Below, piece by piece: positions 1-6,480 of a stretch of 9,918 bases of DNA. The stretch comes from Bdellovibrio sp. ZAP7 (lineage in GTDB: Bacteria; Bacteroidota; Bacteroidia; Flavobacteriales; Flavobacteriaceae): assembly GCA_943324165.2 (NCBI GenBank), contig CALPKO020000024.1, positions 1-9,918 on the forward strand. Direction: 5' to 3'. The notes under the pieces are model-generated. The model searched no databases and was not told the origin of the DNA. It saw only the letters and a list, made by a program, of their open reading frames with translations. The stretch's first letter is position 1, and each line of letters starts with the position of its first letter. The translations under genes were made by a program, and so were the position numbers.

Positions 1-552
1 ACTGGTACAGATCTTAATGATCCAAATGCGCAAGATGATAAAACGGCCACAGGAGAGTTTCACATCCCGAAAGGAAAAAAAATACTGTTCAAAATGAGGT
101 CGCAAGATGTATTACATTCTGCATACATGCCTCACTTTCGTGCACAGATGAATTGTGTTCCTGGTATGGTAACTCAATTTGCTTACACGCCTACTATAAC
201 AACTGTTGAACGTAGAATTATGCCCGACATGTTAGAAAAGATTGATAATATCAACAAAATTAGAGCTAAAAAAACGCAAGAATTAATTGCACAAGGAAAG
301 CCTGGTTTAGATCCTTATCAGTTTGATTACCTTTTGTTATGCAACAAGATTTGTGGGGCTTCTCATTATAACATGCAAATGAAATTAGTAGTAGATACTC
401 CCGCTGATTTCAAACAATGGTTAGCTTCAAAACCGACTCTTGTTAGCGCATTTAATGAATCTAAAAAAGCCGACGCTCCTTCAACAGATGCTAAAGTTTC
501 TCCGAATTCCGCAGATACTACCAAAGTGCTTGCACAAGTATTAAAAAAATAA
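1..552 (+). CDS. coxB: Cytochrome c oxidase subunit II, 3' part (CuA domain)
   Basis: The reading frame is open from base 1, so this is the C-terminal 183 residues of a gene that starts upstream (also called ctaC). Subunit II takes electrons from cytochrome c through the binuclear CuA centre and passes them to subunit I; its CuA domain lies on the periplasmic side of the inner membrane. The CuA ligands are visible in window numbering: His39 in DVLHSAYMPHF, then Cys114, Cys118, His122 and Met125 in CNKICGASHYNM. The usual Glu between the two cysteines is Lys116, and there are about 58 residues between the PG of CVPG and Cys114, more than in typical subunits. No CxxCH heme c motif follows, so this is not a cytochrome c fusion. 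A low-complexity tail rich in Ala, Ser, Thr and Lys ends the protein. Subunit I follows after 34 bases, so the two are probably cotranscribed. The membrane hairpin expected at the N terminus is outside the window. Confidence 0.95.
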   Translation, partial: TGTDLNDPNAQDDKTATGEFHIPKGKKILFKMRSQDVLHSAYMPHFRAQMNCVPGMVTQFAYTPTITTVERRIMPDMLEKIDNINKIRAKKTQELIAQGKPGLDPYQFDYLLLCNKICGASHYNMQMKLVVDTPADFKQWLASKPTLVSAFNESKKADAPSTDAKVSPNSADTTKVLAQVLKK

Positions 553-586
553 TTACCTTTATATTATTAAAATTAAAGAATAAAAA

Positions 587-2395
587 ATGTCAGCAATAGC
601 AATTGATCACTCACACGACCACGAAGCTGCTCACGAGCACGAACACCACCACAAAGACACGTTTATTACTAAATACATATTTAGTATAGACCACAAAATG
701 ATTGCCAAACAATACCTTATTACAGGTATAATAATGGGGGTCATAGGAGTGGGAATGTCAATGTTATTCAGAATGCAGTTAGCATGGCCTGAAGAATCAT
801 TCAGGATTTTTAATTTCCTCTTGGGCGACAAGTTTGCTCCGGATGGAGTAATGAGAAATGACATTTATTTAGCGCTAGTAACCATTCATGGAACTATAAT
901 GGTGTTTTTTGTATTAACAGCTGCGTTGAGCGGAACGTTTAGTAACTTATTAATACCCTTGCAAATCGGTGCTCGAGACATGGCGTCAGGATTTATGAAT
1001 ATGTTATCTTATTGGATGTTTTTCCTTTCAAGTGTAATTATGGTTTCTTCTCTTTTTGTAGAGTCTGGACCAGCTTCTGCAGGATGGACAATTTATCCGC
1101 CTTTAAGTGCACTACCACAAGCAATACCTGGTTCAGGTACTGGTATGACTTTATGGTTAGTGTCAATGGCGATTTTCATTGCTTCTTCTTTAATGGGTTC
1201 TTTGAATTATGTTGTTACGGTTATTAACTTAAGAACCAAAGGGATGTCAATGACAAGATTACCTCTTACAATTTGGGCATTTTTTGTCACAGCAATCATT
1301 GGAATTGTTTCTTTCCCAGTTTTATTATCAGCAGCATTACTGTTAATAATGGACAGGGCTTTCGGTACATCTTTTTTCCTTTCTGATATTTACATGGCTG
1401 GAGAAGTTTTGCATTACCAAGGTGGATCACCAGTTTTATTTGAACATTTATTTTGGTTTTTAGGACATCCAGAAGTTTATATTGTATTGCTTCCCGCGCT
1501 AGGAATAAGTTCTGAGGTTATTGCTACAAATTCAAGAAAACCAATTTTTGGTTACAGAGCAATGATTGCATCGATTCTAGCAATTGCATTTTTATCTACA
1601 ATTGTTTGGGGTCATCACATGTTTATCTCAGGAATGAATCCGTTTTTAGGTTCCGTATTTACGTTCACAACCTTATTAATCGCAATTCCTTCTGCTGTTA
1701 AAGCTTTTAATTATATTACCACGCTTTGGAAAGGTAATCTGCAATTGAATCCCGCAATGCTATTTTCTATTGGATTGGTTTCTACTTTTATTACAGGAGG
1801 ATTAACAGGGATTATTTTAGGAGATAGTACATTAGATATTAATGTGCATGATACTTATTTCGTTGTAGCTCACTTTCACTTAGTAATGGGGATTTCTGCA
1901 CTTTATGGAATGTTTGCAGGAATTTATCATTGGTATCCAAAAATGTTTGGTAGAATGTTAAATAAAAATTTAGGGTATATTCACTTTTGGGTTACAGCAA
2001 TATGTGCTTACGGTGTTTTCTTCCCAATGCACTTCATTGGAATGGCAGGTTTACCAAGAAGATATTATACAAATACCAACTTTCCACTTTTTGACGATTT
2101 GCAAAACGTAAATGTTTTAATAACCACTTTTGCCTTAGTAGGAGGAGTTTTCCAATTGGTATTTTTATATAATTTCTTTAACAGTATATTCTTTGGTAAG
2201 AAAACAGAACAAAACCCATGGAGATCTAATACCTTAGAGTGGACTGCTCCAATAAAACATATTCATGGTAATTGGGAAGGTGCAATTCCTGAAGTTCATA
2301 GATGGCCATATGATTATAGCAAGCCAGGTCATGATGAAGATTTTGTTCCGCAAAACATTCCTATGAAAGAAGGTGAAGAAGTTTTAAATCACTAA
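587..2395 (+). CDS. coxA: Cytochrome c oxidase subunit I (heme-copper oxidase, A1 type)
   Basis: This is the catalytic subunit (also ctaD), which reduces O2 to water and pumps protons across the inner membrane. It has 602 residues and many hydrophobic helices. Visible ligands are His101 (heme a), His294 with Tyr298 in GHPEVY (CuB and the cross-linked tyrosine), His343 and His344 (CuB), His429 (heme a3) and His431 (heme a) in VVAHFHLV. Glu296 in HPEVY marks the A1 subfamily. Asp131 in GARDM (usually GAPDM) matches the D-channel entrance, and Lys372 in SAVKAF matches the K-channel lysine. Residues 7-24 form an unusual His/Glu/Asp-rich head with eight histidines before the conserved SIDHK. The ATG at 587 follows an A-rich leader with no Shine-Dalgarno sequence, typical of Bacteroidota. 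In Flavobacterium this oxidase is known to form a supercomplex with alternative complex III, whose genes may lie upstream. Transcription probably ends at the hairpin at 2407-2444. Confidence 0.97.
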   Translation: MSAIAIDHSHDHEAAHEHEHHHKDTFITKYIFSIDHKMIAKQYLITGIIMGVIGVGMSMLFRMQLAWPEESFRIFNFLLGDKFAPDGVMRNDIYLALVTIHGTIMVFFVLTAALSGTFSNLLIPLQIGARDMASGFMNMLSYWMFFLSSVIMVSSLFVESGPASAGWTIYPPLSALPQAIPGSGTGMTLWLVSMAIFIASSLMGSLNYVVTVINLRTKGMSMTRLPLTIWAFFVTAIIGIVSFPVLLSAALLLIMDRAFGTSFFLSDIYMAGEVLHYQGGSPVLFEHLFWFLGHPEVYIVLLPALGISSEVIATNSRKPIFGYRAMIASILAIAFLSTIVWGHHMFISGMNPFLGSVFTFTTLLIAIPSAVKAFNYITTLWKGNLQLNPAMLFSIGLVSTFITGGLTGIILGDSTLDINVHDTYFVVAHFHLVMGISALYGMFAGIYHWYPKMFGRMLNKNLGYIHFWVTAICAYGVFFPMHFIGMAGLPRRYYTNTNFPLFDDLQNVNVLITTFALVGGVFQLVFLYNFFNSIFFGKKTEQNPWRSNTLEWTAPIKHIHGNWEGAIPEVHRWPYDYSKPGHDEDFVPQNIPMKEGEEVLNH

Positions 2396-2406
2396 TAAAT
2401 TTACAA

Positions 2407-2444
2407 AAATAAAAAAAGGATGAGCAATCATCCTTTTTTTATTT
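2407..2444. terminator. Bidirectional Rho-independent terminator between coxA and gldD
   Basis: A perfect 17-bp inverted repeat (2407-2423 and 2428-2444) has a four-base GCAA loop. The A-tract on one arm and the T-tract on the other give a U-run in either direction. It lies between two convergent genes, ending 27 bases before the gldD stop codon, so it can end both the oxidase transcript and the mutY-ssb-gldE-gldD transcript. Confidence 0.88.
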
Positions 2445-2471
2445 ATAAGTATTTTTTTTTAGATTGCTGAA

Positions 2472-3035
2472 TTATCTCCACCGCAAACTTTCCAATAACA
2501 TCTGCATGTCATTTTTAAGATAACTAACCGCCGGCATTACTGAATCATAATTTGGTTTCGCATAGAAATATACTGAACAATCAATAAAGTGTTTAACGCT
2601 GTCTGTTGCGTAAAATTGAGCGTTTGTAGCTGCATTACCATTTACATCATAAAACATTCCATAAACTTTATTTTGTCTATTTAAAAAGGGTTGTTCTAAA
2701 ATGTCATCTGCTTTAATAACATGCTCATAAGTTAATTTTTGTGCATCTTTCAAAAGTGAATTAATGTTATTTTGAACAGGTTTGTAACTTAAATAGATTG
2801 TCGCTTTCATTTTTGGGTAATTGATCTCAAAATTGCAATTTCCTTTTTCTTTGAGAATAGCTTGCTCATTTAAATTAAAAACAAACGGACAGGTTTTGTC
2901 AAAAAGTTTATAATTCGCTACTTTATAATCCAATCGTAATTGCCCGCTCGGTTTTGGGAGCGGTTCTTTTTTACAACCAATAAAAGTGCATCCAAAAAGT
3001 ATTAAAAAAAAGACTGACGTTGTTCTATTGTTCAT
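2472..3035 (-). CDS. gldD: Gliding motility lipoprotein GldD
   Basis: This 187-residue protein resembles GldD, which is required for gliding motility in Flavobacterium johnsoniae. Its biochemical activity is unknown to me. The N terminus is a lipoprotein signal: an Arg at position 4, a hydrophobic stretch at about 8-19, and a lipobox TFIGC with the probable acylated cysteine at residue 21, followed by KKEPLPKPSG. The remainder is a soluble mixed domain with several aromatic residues and conserved-looking segments such as YGMFYDVNGNAATNAQF, ending in ESLRWR. Two cysteines (in KTCPF and GNCNF) could pair. Only 9 bases separate it from gldE upstream, so the two are almost certainly cotranscribed and perhaps translationally linked. 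It is the last gene of the mutY-ssb-gldE-gldD group. The identification rests on sequence resemblance and on the gldE neighbour. Confidence 0.92.
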   Translation of the reverse strand: MNNRTTSVFFLILFGCTFIGCKKEPLPKPSGQLRLDYKVANYKLFDKTCPFVFNLNEQAILKEKGNCNFEINYPKMKATIYLSYKPVQNNINSLLKDAQKLTYEHVIKADDILEQPFLNRQNKVYGMFYDVNGNAATNAQFYATDSVKHFIDCSVYFYAKPNYDSVMPAVSYLKNDMQMLLESLRWR

Positions 3036-3044
3036 TTCAAAGAT

Positions 3045-4343
3045 TTATTCTAAAGTTATCTTCACTTGTTTAATTCGCTTTTTATCAAAAGATTCTATCG
3101 TAAAAATACAGTTATCAAAATTAATTTGCTGTCCTTTTCTTGGAAAATTGCCCAAAATTTCTAGAATTAAACCAGCCAAAGTTTCTGCTTCGCCTTTTTT
3201 ACTTTCAAAGTTATCTTCATTTACATTAATAATCCTATATAAATCTTTGAGGTAAATTTTTCCTTCAAACAAATAGTTTTTTTCATCAATTTGTGAAAAA
3301 TTAATACTTTCATCATCAAATTCGTCACTAATATCACCTACTATTTCCTCAATAATATCTTCTAGGGAAACCAATCCTGAAGTCCCACCATATTCATCAA
3401 CTACAATTGCCAAATGGCTTTTCATTCTTTGAAAATCCTTTAATAAATTGTCTAATTTTTTATTTTCTGGAACAAAAAATGGTGTTCTAATTAATTTAGT
3501 CCATTCAAATTCTTTTTCATCGATATAAGGAATAATGTCTTTTACGAACAAAACGCCTTCAATCTGGTCTATATTGTCTTTATAAACCGGAATTCTTGAA
3601 AACCCTTTTTCGATAACTTTCTTAAGTATTTCAGAGAAGTGTTCTTCTATTTCTAAACCAAATATATCAATTCTAGGACTCATTACTTGTTTGGCATCCG
3701 TATTTCCGAATGAAACAATTCCCTCTAAAATTTTTTGTTCATCTGAGCTTGTTTCTTCAGAATTGGTCAATTCTAAAGCTTGTGAAAGTTGGTCGACCGA
3801 GAAATTTGATTTCTGTTTACCTAATTTTTCTTGCAAAAATATTGTGAGAGATCGCATTGGCAAACTAATTGGCGATAATAGTTTGTCTAAAATCGCAATC
3901 GGAATTACGATGAGTTTGGCAAACTTAACGTTATTTCTATTGGCATATATTTTTGGCAAAACCTCTCCAAATAGTAAAATTAAAAAGGTTACTAAAATTA
4001 CTTCGATAGCAAATTTTAAAATTGGATTGGCTATGTTTTCAAACAAATTCTTCCCAATTAAAGAAAATAAAATAACTACTCCAATATTTATAAAGTTATT
4101 GGCAACCAAAAGTGTGGCTAATAATTTTTTTGGTCGAGCTATTAAACGATTTAATATCTTTATTTTTTCGGGACTTTCAATCGAAGCCTCGTCCATGTCT
4201 TTTTGAGTTAACGAAAAAAATGCAACTTCCGCGCCAGAGACTATTGCTGTACAAAAAAGTAGAGCAAAAATTCCAATAAAACCGAAAATTAAATCAGTAT
4301 CTAAATTTTCTAGCAATGCGAAACTGGGAGGTTCTTTATCCAA
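3045..4343 (-). CDS. gldE: Gliding motility-associated protein GldE (CNNM/CorC-like CBS membrane protein)
   Basis: This 432-residue protein has the layout of the CorC/HlyC-type family. A CNNM (DUF21) membrane domain spans about residues 16-170, with hydrophobic segments near 17-36, 75-96, 108-128 and 140-155 and the conserved GEVLPK motif at 126-131. A pair of CBS domains follows at about 215-340, including VVDEYGGTSGLVSLEDI. A C-terminal CorC-associated domain occupies about 350-432. The family is linked to divalent cation transport or its control. In F. johnsoniae, gldE lies next to gldD, and extra GldE is reported to partly suppress gldB mutants, so a link to gliding is established while the mechanism is not. 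The start appears to be TTG: an in-frame stop lies 16 bases upstream and there is no ATG before the first membrane segment. The gene begins 23 bases after ssb and ends 9 bases before gldD. Confidence 0.93.
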   Translation of the reverse strand: MDKEPPSFALLENLDTDLIFGFIGIFALLFCTAIVSGAEVAFFSLTQKDMDEASIESPEKIKILNRLIARPKKLLATLLVANNFINIGVVILFSLIGKNLFENIANPILKFAIEVILVTFLILLFGEVLPKIYANRNNVKFAKLIVIPIAILDKLLSPISLPMRSLTIFLQEKLGKQKSNFSVDQLSQALELTNSEETSSDEQKILEGIVSFGNTDAKQVMSPRIDIFGLEIEEHFSEILKKVIEKGFSRIPVYKDNIDQIEGVLFVKDIIPYIDEKEFEWTKLIRTPFFVPENKKLDNLLKDFQRMKSHLAIVVDEYGGTSGLVSLEDIIEEIVGDISDEFDDESINFSQIDEKNYLFEGKIYLKDLYRIINVNEDNFESKKGEAETLAGLILEILGNFPRKGQQINFDNCIFTIESFDKKRIKQVKITLE

Positions 4344-4366
4344 GTTGTGGGTTGTTAATTATACAA

Positions 4367-4807
4367 TTAAAAAGGCAAATCGTTTTCAGGATGTGCATTT
4401 TTCGGAATTTCAAAATTCGTATTTTTTGGTTCGTTTACGTGATTTTGCTTTTGGTGGTCATTTTCTTTTTTGGTGGTCAAAAACGTAAAATCAATGGCTT
4501 GAATTTCAGTTGTGTATTTTGTTGAACCATCTTCTGCCTGCCATTGACGTGACTTTATACGTCCTTCTACATAAATTTTATCTCCTTTTGAAAGGTATTT
4601 TTCGCAAATTTCAGCAGCTTTATTGCGCACAACAATGTTGTGCCATTCTGTAGAATTTATTTTTTCACCTGTTTCTTTATTAATATAAGTTTCGTTCGTT
4701 GCCAAAGGAAATCTACCTATGCAAGTATCTGCTTTGAAGTAATGAATTTTAACATCATCGCCCAAATGCCCGATTAACATTACTTTATTTAATGTTCCGT
4801 TATTCAT
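4367..4807 (-). CDS. ssb: Single-stranded DNA-binding protein
   Basis: This 146-residue protein has an N-terminal OB-fold at about residues 5-110. It opens with NKVMLIGHLGDDV and includes STEWHNIVV and GDKIYVEGRI, which are typical of bacterial SSB. A short hydrophilic, Asn/Lys/Glu-rich linker follows, and the last residues are ENDLPF, the acidic tip with terminal Pro-Phe that recruits repair and replication partners. SSB works as a tetramer coating ssDNA during replication, recombination and repair. It lies 43 bases downstream of mutY and 23 bases upstream of gldE. The gap from mutY contains its own good -7 box (4831-4838), so it can probably be transcribed separately from mutY. Bacteroidota often carry more than one ssb gene, so this need not be the main replicative copy. 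Confidence 0.95.
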   Translation of the reverse strand: MNNGTLNKVMLIGHLGDDVKIHYFKADTCIGRFPLATNETYINKETGEKINSTEWHNIVVRNKAAEICEKYLSKGDKIYVEGRIKSRQWQAEDGSTKYTTEIQAIDFTFLTTKKENDHQKQNHVNEPKNTNFEIPKNAHPENDLPF

Positions 4808-4830
4808 TTATATTAGTAAAAAATTAATTT

Positions 4831-4838
4831 CAAATATA
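4831..4838 (-). promoter_or_regulatory. Probable -7 promoter box for ssb-gldE-gldD
   Basis: On the minus strand the octamer reads TATATTTG, an exact match to the flavobacterial -7 consensus TAnnTTTG. It is centred about 27 bases before the ssb start codon, inside the 43-base gap after mutY. No TTG lies at the usual 17-23 base distance upstream, so only the -7 half is supported. Confidence 0.5.
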
Positions 4839-4850
4839 ATGATTTTTGAT

Positions 4851-5894
4851 TTAGTTTCTAAAATGATTTTCAATAAAATTAAATAGCACAATTGGAAAAG
4901 GATAAGTTTTTAGCTTTTCAATGTCAATTCCATTTTGCAAAACGCCATTGATTTCGATTTTCCAAAATTTGATATGCAACCTTTGGTGGGTTAAAATATG
5001 AAGTTGACTCTTATCGTTTAAACTAAAAATGTTGTTTATTTTGTTCTCAAATAAAAGATGCTCCTTAATTAAAGTTGCAATTATTTTGTCATCGACATCA
5101 GCAAGTGTTTCTATCAATGGGAACTCATACAAATTATGCCAAATTCCTTTGTCAGTTCTTTGATTAATAATGGTTTTTTCATTTTCATCTTCCAAAATTA
5201 AATAATTGAAATACCGTTGCGAAACTTTTACTTTTTTTGATTTTACTGGAAGTTGATTGACCATTTTCTTTTGTAAAGCAACACACGAATGGTTCATTAC
5301 ACAAACAGAGCAATTTGGATTCTTTGGAACACATTGCAAGGCGCCAAATTCCATAATCGCTTGATTGAAAGTTGCAATAGCATCGTTTGGCATTAATTCA
5401 AATGCTAAATCTTGAAATTCTTTTTTTGTTGAAGCTATCGAAATATCAGACTCAATTCCAAAATACCGAGACAAAACACGAAATACGTTTCCGTCTACGA
5501 CTGGCACTTTTTCATTAAAAGAAAATGAAGCAATTGCAGCAGCGGTATAATCTCCAACTCCTTTTAATTTTAATAGCGCTTTATAATTATTTGGGAAAGT
5601 TCCATTGAGTTCATAAGCAACGATTTGAGCCGTCTTGTGCAAATTTCGCGCCCTTGAATAATAGCCTAATCCTTGCCAAAGTTTCAAAACTTCTTGTTCA
5701 GTCGCATTGGCAAGGTCAAAAACAGTAGGAAAATTTTCAATAAATGAATAAAAATAAGGCATTCCTTGGGCGACACGAGTTTGTTGCAGCATGATTTCTG
5801 AAAGCCAAATATAGTAAGGATTCTGGGTGTTTCGCCATGGTAAATCGCGCTTGTTTTGTAAATACCATTTGACTAATAGGTTAGAAAATATCAT
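4851..5894 (-). CDS. mutY: A/G-specific adenine DNA glycosylase MutY
   Basis: MutY removes adenine mispaired with 8-oxoguanine, which prevents G-to-T mutations. The 347-residue protein is of normal length. The N-terminal HhH-GPD domain shows WRNTQNPYYIWLSEIMLQQT, with Glu33 as the probable catalytic acid. The helix-hairpin-helix is LKGVGDYTAAAI at 110-121, and the catalytic Asp134 lies in VPVVDGNVFR. A [4Fe-4S] cluster is ligated by Cys188, Cys195, Cys198 and Cys204 (C-x6-C-x2-C-x5-C). The C-terminal part, about 225-345, is the NUDIX-like domain used to read 8-oxoguanine, with QLHILTHQRLHIKFW near its end. It is the first gene of the minus-strand group and is divergent from the HU gene, with 134 bases between the two start codons. 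The ATG at 5894 directly precedes the conserved FSNLLVKWY segment, so the start is well supported. Confidence 0.96.
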   Translation of the reverse strand: MIFSNLLVKWYLQNKRDLPWRNTQNPYYIWLSEIMLQQTRVAQGMPYFYSFIENFPTVFDLANATEQEVLKLWQGLGYYSRARNLHKTAQIVAYELNGTFPNNYKALLKLKGVGDYTAAAIASFSFNEKVPVVDGNVFRVLSRYFGIESDISIASTKKEFQDLAFELMPNDAIATFNQAIMEFGALQCVPKNPNCSVCVMNHSCVALQKKMVNQLPVKSKKVKVSQRYFNYLILEDENEKTIINQRTDKGIWHNLYEFPLIETLADVDDKIIATLIKEHLLFENKINNIFSLNDKSQLHILTHQRLHIKFWKIEINGVLQNGIDIEKLKTYPFPIVLFNFIENHFRN

Positions 5895-5911
5895 TGTTAA
5901 GAATTGATTAG

Positions 5912-5919
5912 CAAAAATA
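5912..5919 (-). promoter_or_regulatory. Possible -7 box for mutY
   Basis: The minus strand reads TATTTTTG, which fits TAnnTTTG, and it lies 17 bases before the mutY start codon. There is no TTG at the expected upstream distance, and the region is AT-rich enough for chance matches. Support is therefore weak and rests mainly on position. Confidence 0.3.
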
Positions 5920-5953
5920 AATCTTTATGTTATTAAATTTTAATCTTTTATGG

Positions 5954-5985
5954 TTGATTTATTGTTTTTTAAATTCATATATTTG
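5954..5985 (+). promoter_or_regulatory. Flavobacterial promoter for the HU gene
   Basis: A TTG at 5954-5956 (-33 element) is followed by 21 bases and then TATATTTG at 5978-5985 (-7 element). This fits the TTG-N17-23-TAnnTTTG consensus of Bacteroidota housekeeping promoters. It would give a leader of about 35-40 bases before the HU start at 6029, and its presence argues against coding upstream of that start. Confidence 0.7.
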
Positions 5986-6028
5986 CAACCTCAAAAAAAT
6001 TATCACAATAATATTAATACGAAAGAAA

Positions 6029-6319
6029 ATGACGAAAGCAGATATCGTAGCAAAAATTTCAGAAAAATTAGGTCTTGAAAAAGGAGATGTTCAAGCAACT
6101 GTTGAAACATTAATGGAAGAAGTAAAAGCAGCTTTGGAAACAGGCGAGAATGTTTACTTAAGAGGTTTTGGAAGTTTTATCATTAAAACTAGAGCTGAAA
6201 AAACAGGTAGAAATATTTCTAAAAATACTACCATTAAAATTCCAGCACACAACATTCCAGCATTCAAACCTGCAAAAGTTTTTGTTGAAGGAGTAAAAGC
6301 CAACAACGAGCCAAAATAA
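6029..6319 (+). CDS. HU family DNA-binding protein
   Basis: This is a nucleoid protein of 96 residues, the usual size for a bacterial HU/IHF chain, which forms dimers that bind and bend DNA. MTKADIVAKISEKLGL is the classic N-terminal helix, GFGSF at 46-50 is the conserved turn, and residues 56-80 form the DNA-binding beta-arm ending in IPAFKPAKVF. At the arm tip the intercalating proline of typical HU/IHF (RNP) is replaced by Ile63 (RNI). The open frame extends upstream to an ATG at 5927, but that extension overlaps the promoter and adds hydrophobic sequence not found in the family, so the ATG at 6029 with its A-rich leader is the start. The next gene, a tiny basic ORF, follows after 32 bases and is probably cotranscribed. 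HU and IHF subunits cannot be told apart by eye, so no symbol is given. Confidence 0.95.
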   Translation: MTKADIVAKISEKLGLEKGDVQATVETLMEEVKAALETGENVYLRGFGSFIIKTRAEKTGRNISKNTTIKIPAHNIPAFKPAKVFVEGVKANNEPK

Positions 6320-6351
6320 AAAAAATTATTAATCACCAAATCTAAACGATT

Positions 6352-6444
6352 ATGCCAAGTGGTAAAAAAAGAAAAAGACATAAGGTAGCAACTCACAAGC
6401 GTAAAAAACGAGCGAGAGCTAACCGTCACAAAAAGAAAAAGTAG
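6352..6444 (+). CDS. Very small basic protein resembling ribosomal bS22/mS38 (DUF1713-like)
   Basis: This ORF of 30 residues begins MPSGKKRKRH and ends NRHKKKK. About 20 of its residues are Lys, Arg or His, there are no acidic residues, and there is no hydrophobic core, which fits an RNA-binding ribosomal peptide. The pattern KRKRHK...HKRKKRARANRHKK resembles the conserved end of the AURKAIP1/COX24 family (mitochondrial mS38) and actinobacterial bS22, which bind 16S or 12S rRNA on the small subunit. This comparison is from memory. I recall short proteins of this type in other Bacteroidota. The ATG lies 32 bases after the HU stop, and the stop codon lies inside a terminator stem, so HU and this ORF probably form a two-gene transcript. 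Because it is so short it is easily missed by gene finders. Chance is unlikely given the family-like pattern and the position. Confidence 0.8.
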   Translation: MPSGKKRKRHKVATHKRKKRARANRHKKKK

Positions 6445-6467
6445 TTCTAAACTACTTTTTTCTTTTT
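6436..6467 (+). terminator. Rho-independent terminator after HU and the small basic ORF
   Basis: An 11-bp perfect stem (6436-6446 with 6450-6460) has a three-base loop and is followed by TTCTTTTT. The left arm contains the last codons and the TAG stop (6442-6444) of the small basic gene, so a ribosome finishing that gene would cover the stem. The stem is AT-rich with few G-C pairs, so its strength is uncertain. Confidence 0.65.
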
Positions 6468-6480
6468 AACGTTCATTGAA

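Noticed and set aside
1..552. Subunit II as a caa3-type fusion with cytochrome c
   Set aside because: No CxxCH heme-binding motif is present in the C-terminal part, which ends in a low-complexity tail.
3691..4206. Long open frame on the plus strand opposite gldE
   Set aside because: It is antisense to a clear membrane-protein gene, has no promoter or family resemblance, and long shadow frames are common in AT-rich sequence opposite hydrophobic proteins.
5927..6028. Upstream in-frame extension of the HU gene
   Set aside because: It covers the promoter (5954-5985) and adds a hydrophobic stretch foreign to the HU family; the family start MTKADIV is at 6029.
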